Shown here: in pieces, positions 11,333 through 23,215 of the stretch
Layout: each line of letters begins with the position of its first letter
Position numbering within the stretch: the stretch's first letter is position 1
Source of the DNA: Taxillus chinensis
Lineage: Eukaryota > Streptophyta > Magnoliopsida > Santalales > Loranthaceae
Direction of reading: 5' to 3'
Length of the DNA: 64,000 nucleotides
Assembly: GCA_023512835.1 (NCBI GenBank)
Contig: CM042090.1
Location: 26,389,783 to 26,453,782 of the forward strand
Position numbers and translations under genes: made by a program
Notes under the pieces: model-generated
What the model was told of the DNA's origin: nothing
The model's database searches: none
The model's input: only the letters and a program-made list of their open reading frames with translations

Positions 11333-14001
11333 AAGAAAGTTAACATGTTGAGGTTATGATTATGTTTTACTATGATGACTAAATAAGCAGCAGGGATTTA
11401 CGTCAGCCATTTAATTGTTCTAAGATCTGCTGCGACGCCTTGTTAACTTACTGTGTGTGGTTAGAGCTTAAACTGTTAGGTTTTGTGCACAGTTGTTATG
11501 TTTGGTCAACACTTACTATTAATATTTTGTTCTGACTGGGTGAGGAAAGGTTCATTAATGCCTCGGTAGTGTTCCATGCTCTGCAGGAGCTATATGAAGC
11601 TAAAGTGATTGTTGGACAACATGATTATAACAAAATCTAATAGAATATTAAGGCCTTTTTTAAAAGATTCTATTGTCATTCTTGTGCAACGAAATATGAT
11701 TGTGAAGAGCTTATACACTTTTATGATGTTTGTGCAGCAAGAAAAGGAGAATAATGAGGGTTGGGAAACTGTAGGGGCAAAGCCTCCAAGGCATCCAAAA
11801 AAGGTTACTTTTCACCTGATTATTGCACTACGATGATATGATATCGCAAGTCCTCAACCCTTGCTCTCCTATTGTGATGGAGACTCATATCCAAATCACA
11901 TACTTTTAATGAATTTTCTAATCTGTCACCATTTTGCATCAAGAAATACAAAGATGCGCCTAGACTGACTATTTGTATTCATTTCTACCATGTTTTCAAA
12001 TATTTCTGATTCTCTTTGATTTATCAGTTTTTAGACATCCGAATCCCAGTTTTTGGCTTAATCTTGTGTAAATGTTTAATATTTAACAGGTGCTCACTGA
12101 AAACTGGATCAGATACAAACAAAATCCTAGTGAACAAGAATACGCTAATGACTTTGAATGCAACTCCAATATTAGGCCATCTGAAGGGGAACTCTCTGAC
12201 CTGTCACAGGCTTGCAATAAGCTCTGGGAACTTGATTTGAACCGATTGGTTCCTGGGAAGGATTACCAGATTGACTGTGGGGAAGGGAAGAAGGTCTACC
12301 AAACAGATGATATGGCATCAGGGAGCCTGTTTTACTGGCTAAGTGAAGACATATTCAGGAAGCCTACTTTTTCCCGATTTTGTTCTCTTTTGGACAACTA
12401 TAACCCAAACCAAGGTTATAAAGAAGTTGTCACAGCTGAAGAGAAGCAGGAGCAGTCTGCATTCATTGAAGAAATCAGCAGAACTGCGCCAATCAAATAT
12501 CTGCACAAGTATCTCTCATATAAGGGCGTTGTATCTGAGAATTATCATGAATTTAAAATAATGATGACTGGTCTCTGGTTCAACCTTTATAGCAGAGGTG
12601 GTGCATCGGATAGTTCTGCTTTTGAACATGTTTTTGTTGGAGAGATCAAGCAACGTGGAAAGCAAGAAGTTTCTGGATTCCATAACTGGCTTCAAGTATG
12701 CATCTTGTTACATTTTTTTCTTTCTTAAATTAACTTATACTTTTCATGTTTGCGAGTTCGGAAATGTTTTACTCAATGAAATTGAAAGATATAAAAAGCC
12801 AAACATTACACATTTAAAATTGGTTTTGGTGTGTCATTTTGGAAGTGTCATTAAGAGTCCATTGTCGACATTGGTTGCACTTGCATTTTTACTTCATTTT
12901 AGTCAATATTGATAATGTCCTTTTCATGTTGATTTTGTGCTTGGAATATTCAGTTTTTTTTTTTCAACACGAACACGATTGATATTAATAATATCCTCCA
13001 TTCTATATGCACACAGTTTTACATGGAAGAAGCAAATGGGAGGGTCAATTATCAGGGTTATATTTTCCCTCGAAGACATGGACAGATTGTAAGTTTTTTT
13101 TTTATGATTTTTGAAGAAAATATAAAATTTAATACCACCATTCTTCCCACTTTTCCTTCACGGCTCTTTAAAGCTTAACATGGCATATCTCTTTATCTGA
13201 TTATATTTATGTTTGTCGGCCTAGTTGCATATCTACTACCTTTTTTGGGCCACCTGACCTCACTTTGTACTACTGTACTCTGACTTGATGTGCTCCATTG
13301 TCATTTGGAATGAAGTGAGATGACTGAGAGGTAAAACTAATTGAAATTCATTAATTTCAGATTTTAGGGCTATGTGAATTGCAAAATGCAAGTGAACTGC
13401 AGGTACAAGACCAATAAAATTCTTAAAATGGGTCTTGGCTGATGGAGAACAATTATTTTCCTACATCAATTCGGAGTAATTATTTTAACGAGGCCTGCTT
13501 TTCAGGGCCTTTGAGCATGCTTTTGTTGTCTCTCTAGTTGAACAGTGGCATAGTTCTGTTAGTCGACTCATCTGGAAAAGCTCAATATAGTACATAGATA
13601 GGATAACAAACTTTGGTATTTGAGTTGCTTAATCTTATCCCAAGAGGATATTGATGAAGTTTTCTCACATGCTGCATCAAGTGGTAAAGTCGATAATTAC
13701 TTTATAGCCTGTATGTGAGTTGAGCATCTCCATGTTTATACGTCTTTCATCCTTCTTGTCCTGGCAGCCAGATTCTGATACCCAGCTACTTACCATTCAA
13801 TTTGAATGGAATGGCATTGTCAAATCTGTCTCAAGTAGTTTGGTTGGTGTGAGCCCAGAATTTGAAGTTGCTTTGTATACCCTATGTTATTTTGTGGGTG
13901 AAGAAGACAATCATATTCAATTGGGTCCATACCCTGTTAATATCAAGTGCTACCGCTTTGGAAAGAGCATTGGCTCCGTATTCCCCATGGCGGAGAATTG
14001 A
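8424..14001 (+). CDS. XendoU-family poly(U)-specific endoribonuclease
   Basis: Seven exons joined in phase 0: 8424-8561, 8629-8715, 8811-8882, 11738-11803, 12090-12695, 13017-13088 and 13768-14001, giving 424 aa. The protein starts MDDLIHGIIDVSLG. A low-complexity N-terminal part (1-120) precedes the EndoU domain (about 150-424), marked by LWELDLNRLVPGKDYQIDCG, SRFCSLLDNYNP and SRTAPIKYLHKYL. The expected catalytic set is present: His301 (FEHVF), Glu306, His319 (GFHNW) and Lys366 (NGIVKS), followed by LVGVSPEFE. The family cleaves single-stranded RNA at uridines, is usually Mn2+-dependent, and leaves a 2',3'-cyclic phosphate. A plant homologue is Arabidopsis At4g17100, from memory. Exon 3 has no GT donor in phase; AAG|GC at 8882/8883 implies a GC-AG intron. 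Intron 3 (8883-11737) holds a copia element. A candidate poly(A) signal AATAAA lies at 14293. The gene looks intact. Confidence 0.9.
9127..9290 (+). repeat. Copia 5' LTR, truncated
   Basis: Matches the first 160 bases or so of the LTR at 10427 (AAATTAAAATAAG.CGACAA, GTTATAAGCTCATTRGATAG). It then breaks into internal coding sequence, so the deletion removed the LTR tail together with gag and the first part of pol. Confidence 0.85.
10427..11207 (+). repeat. Copia 3' LTR
   Basis: 781 bp, starting TGTATTGAAG just after a purine-rich tract (GAGAGAG, 10420-10426) that serves as the polypurine primer site, and ending CCAACA. It is followed by the target duplication GCCTT. Confidence 0.85.
11240..11345. 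repeat. (TG)n and (AG)n microsatellites
   Basis: Two GTCAAGG(TG)n blocks, the second followed by (AG)n. Each is followed within about 15 bases by a TTAACATGTTGA word, so the block looks like a local duplication. It lies within EndoU intron 3. Confidence 0.7.
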
Positions 14002-14608
14002 TGGTCAAGTGCTAAACCTGGAAATCGATAATTGTTACATGTGAAGAAGTTTTAGGTAAGATTCCAATCTGTTTAAATACTGGCATAATGTTCCGTGTAA
14101 GTGTTTACTGGTATTAACATAAAGTGAACTATTTTTTATCTATGGCTCTATGCATGAACATGGTTGTTCTGATATTGCAGGGCTTTTTTCCTGCCTGCTA
14201 ATTATACGATATATGGTTGGTCATAATCAGCGTATATAGTGGCAATGGTGAATTTCTGCTGCGCTGCCTTTTTGTTGGCTCTCAGAATAAGTAATAAATT
14301 TGTGTTGAGTTTTTAAAATCCTGTAATGCACGTAATTATCAGTTGCTGTTGAATGGTTTTCCGCCCAACTAGCTTTCCTATTAATTTAGTTGTGAAATTT
14401 TTTTTGTCCAATGGGGACAAATTTTATTTGTAAATTACGTGCAAATTGACCACCTTTGTTTGCCATTTAATATTAATCCCTAATTTTCCATGATTGTTTC
14501 TTTCTCCAATCCGTCTTTAAAATGTCAAATTGTCTACTTCACAACTGCCTCTTTCTTTTTTTAAAATTGAGAAATGTAAAAACATTAATGATCAGTTTAT
14601 GCACCCTA
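14002..14608 (+). other. EndoU 3' UTR and short intergenic DNA
   Basis: Includes a likely intron or 3' UTR segment just after the stop (GAAGAAGTTTTAGGTAAG) and AATAAA at 14293. Nothing else recognised. Confidence 0.5.
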
Positions 14609-15288
14609 GCTTGTTTGGTAGGCAGTAATCAATTTGGAGTGAATGGAATTAACAAAGGAATGTAATAAATAAAGGAATGGAATGGAATGATTCATTCTTC
14701 TTTAATGTGTTTGGTATGCAAGGGAATGAATTATGAGAAATTATGATAATTACGAAAATATCTTTAAAAAATTAAGTTTTCTGTTCCCATCCCCATCATC
14801 GTTGCCGCACTTCTCCACAATCTCGCAAGGCCAAAGTGACGAACCCCATCGGCGGCAATAGATCGCTCCTCGACGAACCCCCTTGGCGGCAATAGATTGC
14901 CGCTGCACTCTCGATCAACCCCCGGCAGCAACAGATTGCCCCCTCGACGAACCCCCGGCGGCAACAGATCGCCGCCGCACCCTCCTCCACAATTATGAAC
15001 CCCCTCGCCGCCGCTCTCTCCATTGAATAGGACCGCCACGCCCAGATCGGCTCCAATAGGACTGCCACTGCTCTCTGACGCTCGTCAGAAGTGTGATTGG
15101 AGCTAGGGGAGGGAGCTACGAGCTCGGTGGTGGTAGAAATGGTGGAAACGATTTGGGCACACAAAATACAAAGGACAAAGAACCTTTGTAAACATGGGAG
15201 GAATCAATATACCCCTGATTTGGGGTATAACATTCTCATGGGAATGGTTGATAAGTGTATCCAAAGGAAAGGAATGATCAAATGTACC
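14609..15288. mobile_element. TIR element with GC-rich tandem core
   Basis: The left end GCTTGTTTGGTAGGCAG and the right end (complement GGTACATTTGATCATTCC) are diverged inverted repeats with GGAATGGAATG-type arms. The arms are shared with the better preserved element at 37735-38722. The core 14790-15060 repeats a 45-50-bp unit (CGACGAACCCCCGGCGGCAA). Flanking 3-bp duplications are not intact here (CTA versus TAA). No transposase; the open frames in the core are compositional. Confidence 0.6.
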
Positions 15289-18200
15289 TAAGAGTATTTC
15301 TAAAATAGCTTTTTATTTTATATAAGTAGAAACTTAAATCTCAAAATATTATTTTAATATATTTTCATTCTCTTATTCACATTTGAAAGAATATTGTAAT
15401 TAATTTTTATTTGCGAAGAGTAACCGTTTACTTTTTTACGTTATATTTTTTTTACATTTATTTTCTTTTTAGATGGATTAATAAATATTTTCACTAGCTA
15501 CCCCATTTTGCATTCATTTCCACTAAGGAGCAAAGAAATGTTCCGTGAAGTTTTGCAATATGCATGAACATAGCCATTAATGAGAAGGAAGTGCTAACGG
15601 ACTCCTAGCTTAATAAAGTCGGAGTTTTGATTTGTTGAAAGCATGTTTAGTAGAAATTTAGGAACTTTTAGTACTAAGTTGATGTTTGTTTTAATTTAGA
15701 TTTTTTTTAAATTTAATTTGCATACAAATTAACTATTAGATCACTATAAAATTTTATGAACATGATACATATTATATATATTTAATTTAACGAATAATTT
15801 CTAAAATAAATATCAACTTAATATTAAAATTACTCAGATATATCTATGGTAGTAAGTTAAGCGTAATTTCCAGCAAATTCGGACTCTAATAATCGTTTAC
15901 AAAAATGTTGTGTCAAAAAAAATGTAGAGGGAAAATAAGCATGAAGTCTGAAGATGACTATTAATGCATAGGAAACTCGTATTTCGGGAGTAATTTGTGT
16001 CAATCTCTTTGTATTATTTTCCTCATGGTATTAAACACAGAAATGTTAACCAAACTTTTTTACATATTTTTTCCCTTTTGTGGCTCAGTCATTTTATCGG
16101 CCATATTTAAAAGCCAATGGATAGTACACATATGTTACATGATGTACTGATGTACACATTATTTTATCTGCCACTGTTACATGTGCTTAGTACTCATGAT
16201 GTGAGGTTTTGGTAGAAACTAGAAAAGGTGATGGATGGTACCATGGTTGTTTCTCCGAAAATATTTTATAGTCTGAGTGCAATGCATCGTGGCTTCAAAG
16301 AGGAAATCATTTGGTTCACACGATTCAAAAGTAAATTTCATTTTTAAAATTAGAATTTTCTCGACAAAGTGAGTTTGGTGTACAATTTAAATATGATCCT
16401 GAATAAAGTAATAATTTTTGAAATAAAAATTGAGCTATTTTTTTCTTTTTAAGTTAAATTTAATTTTCTATGGAATCTAAATTATTTTTAAAATATTTCT
16501 TTCTCTTTCTTTTATTTTATCATTTAAGTCCGTCCTATTTAAATTTTTACAAGATTTAATTTTAAAATATATATATTCTCTATCATATCAAATATAATTT
16601 GTTTTCAAATTATAATTTTAATAAAAACTTAAATTAAAAAATCAAAACATAAAAACGAACACATGATATAAGTCAACCAATCCTCTCCGGGAATCTAGAA
16701 CCCCAAAAATTGTCATTAACTCATAATGTATTAATTAGATAAAATAAAATTTTGAAAGAACCTTTTTTAATCTTATTGAATTTACAATATAAAATTAAAA
16801 GGATTAAGATTTTTGTATGCCTGTTTTTTCTATTCAACCAAAAAGTATGGACAACAAACTGATCATTTAGTTTATTTTATTTTATTAGATTGACTATACA
16901 TCCAAATCTTCTTTTTATATCGATTCCCAAATATTCAGTTTGTCTTCTGGTGGATTTAAAATCATTTTACTCACGACAAATCAATTACGCATTTGTAATT
17001 TCACCATAAAGTTAAAAACATTTGTACATTCACATACCCTGTCTCGATAACTCTAAATATTTAACAGTCGTATATTTTTTAAAAAAAATTTAGTAATATT
17101 CCTTTCAAATAATATGATACTATTATTTTTAAAAATATGTTTATTTTTAAAACAATAAATTTAAATAATTTAAAATTATTTTTAAATTATATAAATTCAT
17201 TTAAATATATAGTTTTTAAAAATAATCTTATTTAAAAAAACGTAAACTCACGAAATTTGTCAAACAAGCCCTTTTTAGCCAATATGTTATTTGCAATTTG
17301 CATCTATATATTTCAAAATTTTAATTTCCTTGTAAACTAATGTTGCTTTCGTTTTGTTTGCAAGTAACGAATGAAAATTTTAATTAATAAAATTTTCATC
17401 TCCGGCAATTCAAAGTGTGGAATTATTGAGAATAAAGTCACTTGGTATTTATGCAATTTTTAAACATTATTAGTATTAATGGAAACTAAAAATAATTTTA
17501 GACTAAATTAAATTATTTTAAACGGTTAATTAATGGTAAAAAATGAATTAAAAATAAATGCCATGCTACTTTAATAGTTAATTTAAATTTCAATGCTTAA
17601 TTGCAGTAAACAAACACGCCATTTAAACTAAAATGTGATTACTCACTTGCTTTCACCACGTTAAAAGATTATCTGTGCTTTTATCATTTGTTGTAGTTTG
17701 GTTACTTTGGTAGAAGTGTACCGAGTACTAATTGAGCTGAGTGGAGTGGAGGGCGAAGCACCAAAGATTTTGAGACTTTTATTTTATTCATGTTTCACCC
17801 TATAAAATGTTGTTGGAAGGTTGCACTCCTGTATTTTCAAATCTTATAGGAGATTCAAGATAGGCTGAAGTATGATAAAATAAAAGGAAAACAACTTATT
17901 TTATTTCCATATATATTTTAAAGTAACTAATATTTTATATTATATATATATATATATGAATATCATAAAAAAGATTTCAAAATAAAATCAATGTTGAATA
18001 TTAAAATATTTTTTAAAATTATTAATTATACTTTAGTTAATTATTATATTATATTATATTATATTATACTCGTATTTTTGCCATCAATCATTAATTTAGG
18101 CTACGTTGAGGGGTCCGCCCCAGGCGCTTTGAATTAGCCTCCGATGGGATACCAGATAGAAATGATTGATGAATTTGAAAATAAGCATGAATATAGACAT

Positions 18201-18393
18201 GAATGCAACATGAGCTTATAACTCAATAGCTTTTACCAGCAACGAAATAAATGTTTTAGAAGGAGCGGTTTCGTTTGTGTCCAACTTTTATGCCGTTTAC
18301 ACTTTTTCTTATGTATATAAAATTTTGTTAAAAGGAGAATGTAAGGTTAAGTTTTTATAATGAGATTAAACTTTTATTTAACTGTATCTTCCT
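15289..18393. other. AT-rich intergenic DNA, no gene seen
   Basis: Long A/T-rich tracts and simple repeats such as (TA)n near 17940 and (TATAT)n near 18045. No frame of convincing coding character on either strand. Confidence 0.6.
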
Positions 18394-19381
18394 GGATATG
18401 AGTAAATGGTACATGCATCCTCCGCTATTTCGCTCACTATCTGTTTCGCCCTTGCTATACGGGGCGGGTTATTCCGTCCAGCCAAAAGTGGAATACGGTT
18501 TTTAAACTTGAGACTCTGTCCATGCAAGGATGTAAAGCAGTAATAGGTAGCGGAGTATCCTGTCCCGATTAATTTTAATAATTTTATTTATAATTTTATA
18601 ATATTTTAAATATTATTATTTATGATTTTTGTTATTTTTGAATGGTATCCGCTCCGCCCCTGTAATGCGGGGCGAGTTACCCCATGCAGGCAAAAGTGGG
18701 ATGCGATTTTTAAACTTGACACCCCGCCCATGTAGGGACGGGGAGCAATAATAGATAGCGGAGTACCCAGCCCCGCTCTCGTTCCAATTAATTTTAATAA
18801 TTTTATTTATAATTTTATAATATTTTAAACATTATTTATGATTTTTGCTATTTTTGAATGGTATTTATTATTATAAAATTAAATTATATTTTATAATTTT
18901 TTTGGTTAAAAATAATGTAGAAATTTGATTTAAGCCAAAATTATTCATATGGACAATTCCAATAAAAAGCGATAGCAAGATGCAGACGGATAAAACATCA
19001 TTCGCAGACACAGTAAAAAACGGGATATCTTGCCCCGCCTACATATGAAACGAGATACAATTTTAAAATTTGATCTACCACCTAAGCAAGGCAAGAAGCG
19101 GTAATAAGTTGATTTCGCTCCCGATAAAACCTGAATCACCCCTATCAACTATTTCATGGAGCCTTTAAAAGATAAATTTGTCTTAAAAGAGATCAATAGA
19201 GGCTAGTAAAGGGGAGCGGACGAATGAAGCCTCCCCCGCCAACCCTGCCATAGGACGGGATACCCCATCCCATGTGTAAGCATAGTGCGGAATCCGATTT
19301 CAAAATTTTACTACCCGCCTAGGCGGGGGCAAGATATCTTAATAGGTAGACTCCGTCCCACTAAGGCTGGTAGCACCCCTA
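18394..19381. mobile_element. hAT-like nonautonomous element, copy A
   Basis: Aligns over most of its length, in the same orientation, with the element at 53214-53956: GGGGCGGGTTA-type words, TAATTTTATTTATAATTTTATAATATTTT, AAAAATAATGTAGAAATTT, CACCCCTATCAACTA, and the end GTAGCACCCCTA. The right end fits the hAT terminus TAGGGGTG (complement). The left end is decayed; ATCTTCCT (18386-18393) versus ATCTTCAC (19382-19389) is a possible imperfect 8-bp duplication. The first half carries an extra internal duplication (18420-18600 and 18640-18860). Confidence 0.65.
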
Positions 19382-20773
19382 ATCTTCACTATAATAATTT
19401 TCGATAGCGTAATTACAATTGAATGAAAAATTAATATGCACCATTAAATACTAATTTAACCACTCATATTAAAAGTTTTCGGGTAAAGTTTTTATCATAA
19501 ATACTTTAATATAAATAATTTAGATTAAACATTCATTTAACTGTAGTCGCGCTATGATAATTAATTTGGACCATGGTTGCAATATTTAATAGTTCATATT
19601 AAAATTTTCATGATACTTTGATTTTATGCTTTCTTTATAACATATAATTTTGATAAAATAAAAACGTGGGTAACAGAGTTGCAGTTAAATAAAAATATAA
19701 TATATATATATATATACCGTTGAATATTTATCTAATGGCTATATGAGTATTCTCATAATAAAAACTTAATCTTACATTCTTAATATAGCATCACTATATA
19801 ATATATACATATATATATATTATAAGATAGCTTTTAAAAGTGTCATATCACATGTTATGTTTACTTTGTGTTGCATTAGATATATGTTGAGATTTATTTC
19901 ATAAATTTTATAAGTATGTGAACTCCCATCAACTTTTACCCTCTTCTCTATTTTAGAAATGTATATCTTTCATCCTTACTCTTGCTTATCGTTTTAGTGG
20001 CCAGAATTGAGGAAATGGATAGAGCGGGATATATATGTTGCCGGTATTTATAATGGGAATTTGTCGAAGCGGAGAAATGGTAGAAAGGGAGATCAATACT
20101 AACTGTAAATCGTTTGTTCACAGAATATTAAAATTTTAATGCAATACATCATTCCTTGAAGGAACCCACGCCGCATGAAATATATATATATATATAAACC
20201 AAACCCAGACAGTTGACCCCAATGCAATTAATTCAAACATCATTAACCCGATAAATTAACGTTTGGAAATTGTTTTTATTGAAATTGCCACGTTAAAGTT
20301 ACACACACATATATAAACACTTCTGTTGAAATTTGTTAAATAGCTATTTTCATTAATTTATAGGATTGTACATATTTTATTTGCTTGTGTTTTATTGAAC
20401 CCAAAAGTTCGGACAGCGCACTGGTGAGTGATGATCATTTATTGATGACCAATCAGACTGACGTACAATCATGTGAATTATTAGTGGCCAAAATTTACAC
20501 ATACTTTGTCTGATCAATACATAAAATTATCTAATCTCCCATTTTAATTTCATGTATCTGTTTTTAAAAAATTCTAAATGAATGCATCTGGTTATTTGAG
20601 GTAACTATAAAAATAATGTGACAAAAAAAATTCTGAAGGCATAACTTGAGAGAAACTTGACCAATTATGTGAATCAGAAAACTAGCGAACTTCGTCTTCG
20701 ATTTGGAGAATCAAGAAAAAATTACATACGGGTCCATTCCAATTTCCAGCTTTGTTGAACAAGGCCATCAAAA
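19382..20773 (+). other. AT-rich intergenic DNA and GT4 promoter region
   Basis: Includes (TA)n tracts near 19700, 19810 and 20180. The last 100 bases before the GT4 start hold the leader. A 14-base direct repeat, GGGTCCATTCCAAT, occurs at 20730 and again at 20776, overlapping the start codon. No other gene seen. Confidence 0.5.
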
Positions 20774-22219
20774 ATGGGTCCATTCCAATCTAGTCTCTTC
20801 ACAACCCTCTTCTTTATAGTAGCAGCAGTAGTACTCTTCTCCATCTCAGCCTTGTTCCTCCTCCAGTCACCTCCTGGCGCCATCTACACAGCCCTCCTCT
20901 CCTCCAATCCCCCAAAAAGGTGGTCGGGCGACCTCCGCGAAGCCAACTTTGCATGGAACCGCCTCCCTCTCCTCGACGACACCCCCCCGCTCGCCACCCT
21001 CAAAATAGCCGTCTTCTCCCGGAAATGGCCGGTCGGCACCGCTCCGGGCGGCATGGAGCGGCACGCCCACACACTCCACACTGCCCTCGCCCGCCGCGGC
21101 CACCAGGTCCATGTCTTCACCTCCCCACCGCCGGAGGGCTCCAGCCCGGCGTCGTCCTGGTCGTCGTCCTGGTCGTCTTCCCCCCACATCCATTGGCACC
21201 ACGGCCGACCGGGGAAGTGGGAGTACAAGAAAGCGTGGGACCAGTTCACCGAGGAGAACAGGCGGTCGGGGTTCGACGTGGTCCACTCCGAGAGCGTGGC
21301 CCTCCCCTACTGGCTCGCCCACGGCCTCCCCAACCTCGCCGTGTCGTGGCACGGCATCGCCCTCGAGAACCTCTACTCAGACATCTACAAGGACCTCGCC
21401 CGCCGCCCCGGCGAGCCCATGTCCCCCGCCTTCAACTCCAGCATCCGAGACGACGTCTCTAAGGTCCTCAACGAGATCCGCTTCTTCCGGAACTACACCC
21501 ACCACGTCGCCACCAGCGACAGCTGCGGCGAGATACTCCGCGACGTGTACCAGCTTCCCGACAGCCGCGTCCACGTCATCCTCAACGGCGTCGACGGCGC
21601 CACCTTCGACGAGGACGGCAGCCTCGGCCAGCGCTTCCGGGCCGTCGCGGGGGTCCCGGAGAACGCCACTCTGGTGCTCGGCACCGCCGGGCGGCTCGTC
21701 AAGGACAAGGGCCACCCCATCCTCCACGCCGCTTACGCCGACCTCATAGCCCACCGTAACGGTGTGTACCTCATCGTAGCCGGGTCGGGCCCTTGGGAGC
21801 GCCGTTACCGCGATTTGGGGCCCCGCGCGCTGGTGCTGGGCTCCCTCAGCCAAGCTGACCTCCGCGGGTTCTACAATGCGATTGACGTCTTCGTGGACCC
21901 CACGCTCCGACCGGGGGGGCTTGATATTACCTTGATGGAGGCGATGATGAGCGGGAAGGCGGTGATGGGGTCCCGGTTTCCTAGTATCAAGGGGAGCATT
22001 ATCGTCGACCCGGAATTCGGGTTCCTGTTTTCTCCCAACGTGGAATCTTTGTCGGAGGCTCTGGAGAAGGCGGCGGCGGAAGGAGCGGAGAGGCTGGCGG
22101 AGAGGGGGAGGGCGTGCCGGCGTTACGCCTTGTCCATGTTCACCGCCACCAAGATGGCTTTGGCCTACGAGAAGCTCTTCCTTTGTGTGAGAAATGAAAC
22201 CTTCTGTGCTTACCCTTGA
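20774..22219 (+). CDS. GT4-family glycosyltransferase, type II membrane protein
   Basis: Single exon, 481 aa. Residues 10-30 form one hydrophobic segment after a short N-terminus, as in Golgi type II membrane enzymes. The GT-B fold of family GT4 is indicated by the donor-site and N-domain motif GTAPGGMERHAHTLHTAL (88-105), ILNGVD (269-274), TAGRLVKDKG (304-313), VAGSGP (335-340) and DITLMEAMMSGKAVMGS (384-400). Glu389 is the distal acid of the GT4 EX7E motif; the proximal acid position is Gly381, a departure from the usual motif. N-glycosylation sequons occur at 221, 240, 298 and 474. Third codon positions are overwhelmingly G or C, strongest in the first two thirds. Plant homologues include At3g10630 and At4g19460 (from memory), of unproven substrate. 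The ATG at 20774 is chosen because it precedes the membrane anchor. The acceptor substrate cannot be inferred. Confidence 0.88.
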   Translation: MGPFQSSLFTTLFFIVAAVVLFSISALFLLQSPPGAIYTALLSSNPPKRWSGDLREANFAWNRLPLLDDTPPLATLKIAVFSRKWPVGTAPGGMERHAHTLHTALARRGHQVHVFTSPPPEGSSPASSWSSSWSSSPHIHWHHGRPGKWEYKKAWDQFTEENRRSGFDVVHSESVALPYWLAHGLPNLAVSWHGIALENLYSDIYKDLARRPGEPMSPAFNSSIRDDVSKVLNEIRFFRNYTHHVATSDSCGEILRDVYQLPDSRVHVILNGVDGATFDEDGSLGQRFRAVAGVPENATLVLGTAGRLVKDKGHPILHAAYADLIAHRNGVYLIVAGSGPWERRYRDLGPRALVLGSLSQADLRGFYNAIDVFVDPTLRPGGLDITLMEAMMSGKAVMGSRFPSIKGSIIVDPEFGFLFSPNVESLSEALEKAAAEGAERLAERGRACRRYALSMFTATKMALAYEKLFLCVRNETFCAYP

Positions 22220-22479
22220 AATTTTTACCACTGAAACAACCCAAAAAAACAAACGAACAAACAAAAATTATCGTGTGTTTTTTCCCCTTTCTATTTTAGC
22301 TTTGAATTTGCCGTGTTTGGAATTGTTCACAAAATATTTTTGGACTTCCTTGAGTTCCATTTCTGTCTGCTAATAGCCTAAGGTGGTGTTAATGGCACAT
22401 ATTATAAAAATTATGTACCCCAATATTTTGAATAATGTATTTTTTTTTTCATCAATCCCTCTCACGTAAAGTGGTAAAA

Positions 22480-22545
22480 ATGTAAGAAGAATGATATTTG
22501 TAATCCGTTGCATTCTTTCTTACAGCAGTGCATCACATCACATCT

Positions 22546-22635
<90 letters not shown>

Positions 22636-23215
22636 TATGACATAAAATTTAAAATTAAAGGCAAACGAGTGAATTTTTTAGAAATTCGAGAGTGGCAAAT
22701 CCCATACGGAGTTTGGACAGTGTAGCTCTCATCCATATTTATAAATCATGAAAAACAAAACCCAAAATAGATTACTGTGAGCAAATGTATGGCCATTTGA
22801 AGTTTTCGCTAAAAATTACAGCTCACAGAACCCAAAAACCCATACATCTAGTCGTGGGAGAAGAGGTGCTCGATGTTTGCTCGAGGCTTGCTCGATGCCT
22901 ATTCGAGACCTACTCGAAGCTTTCTCGAGCTTAAGGCTCAAGCAACATCTGCAACATATGCACTCGAGCCCCTGCTTAAACCTTACTCGACATATGCTCG
23001 AGTTTGAGTCTCAAGCAGCGTTGGGGCTCAAGCCACTTGCTCAATACCTTCTTGAGTCTCTACTTGAACCTTTGCTTGATACTATATTCGAGCGATGATC
23101 CAGGAGCGCGCCAATGCGTGACAAATGATGTTGATGTAGCTTATTCAACGTCATCTGAGAACGCAAAAATACTGCAGCATCAATTGTACCTAGCAAAGCT
23201 CAAAATATAAATGAT
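22480..23215. repeat. CTCGAG-rich dispersed repeat, copy 2
   Basis: Starts near AATGATATTTGTAA and runs through a long (AG)n tract, AGGCAAACGAGTGAATTTTTT, GGCCATTTGAAGTTTTCGC, TCGTGGGAG, the CTCGAGGCTTGCTCGATGCC block, and ends TTGTACCTAGCAAAGCTC. The module order is the same as in copies 1 and 3. Confidence 0.75.
22546..22632. repeat. (AG)n microsatellite, about 43 units
   Basis: Uninterrupted AG dinucleotides at the position where copies 1 and 3 of the dispersed repeat have only a short GAGATAGAAA or GAGAAAGAAAG seed. Confidence 0.95.

Noticed and set aside
14764..15164. Minus-strand ORFs of 91 and 122 codons, Gly/Arg-rich
   Set aside because: Tandem GC-rich core of the TIR element at 14609-15288.
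20867..22264. Long antisense and alternative-frame ORFs over the GT4 gene, up to 295 codons
   Set aside because: Shadows of a GC-rich coding sequence; the sense frame has clear GT4 motifs.
22545..22736. Minus-strand frame with a Ser-Leu repeat
   Set aside because: Produced by the (AG)n microsatellite.
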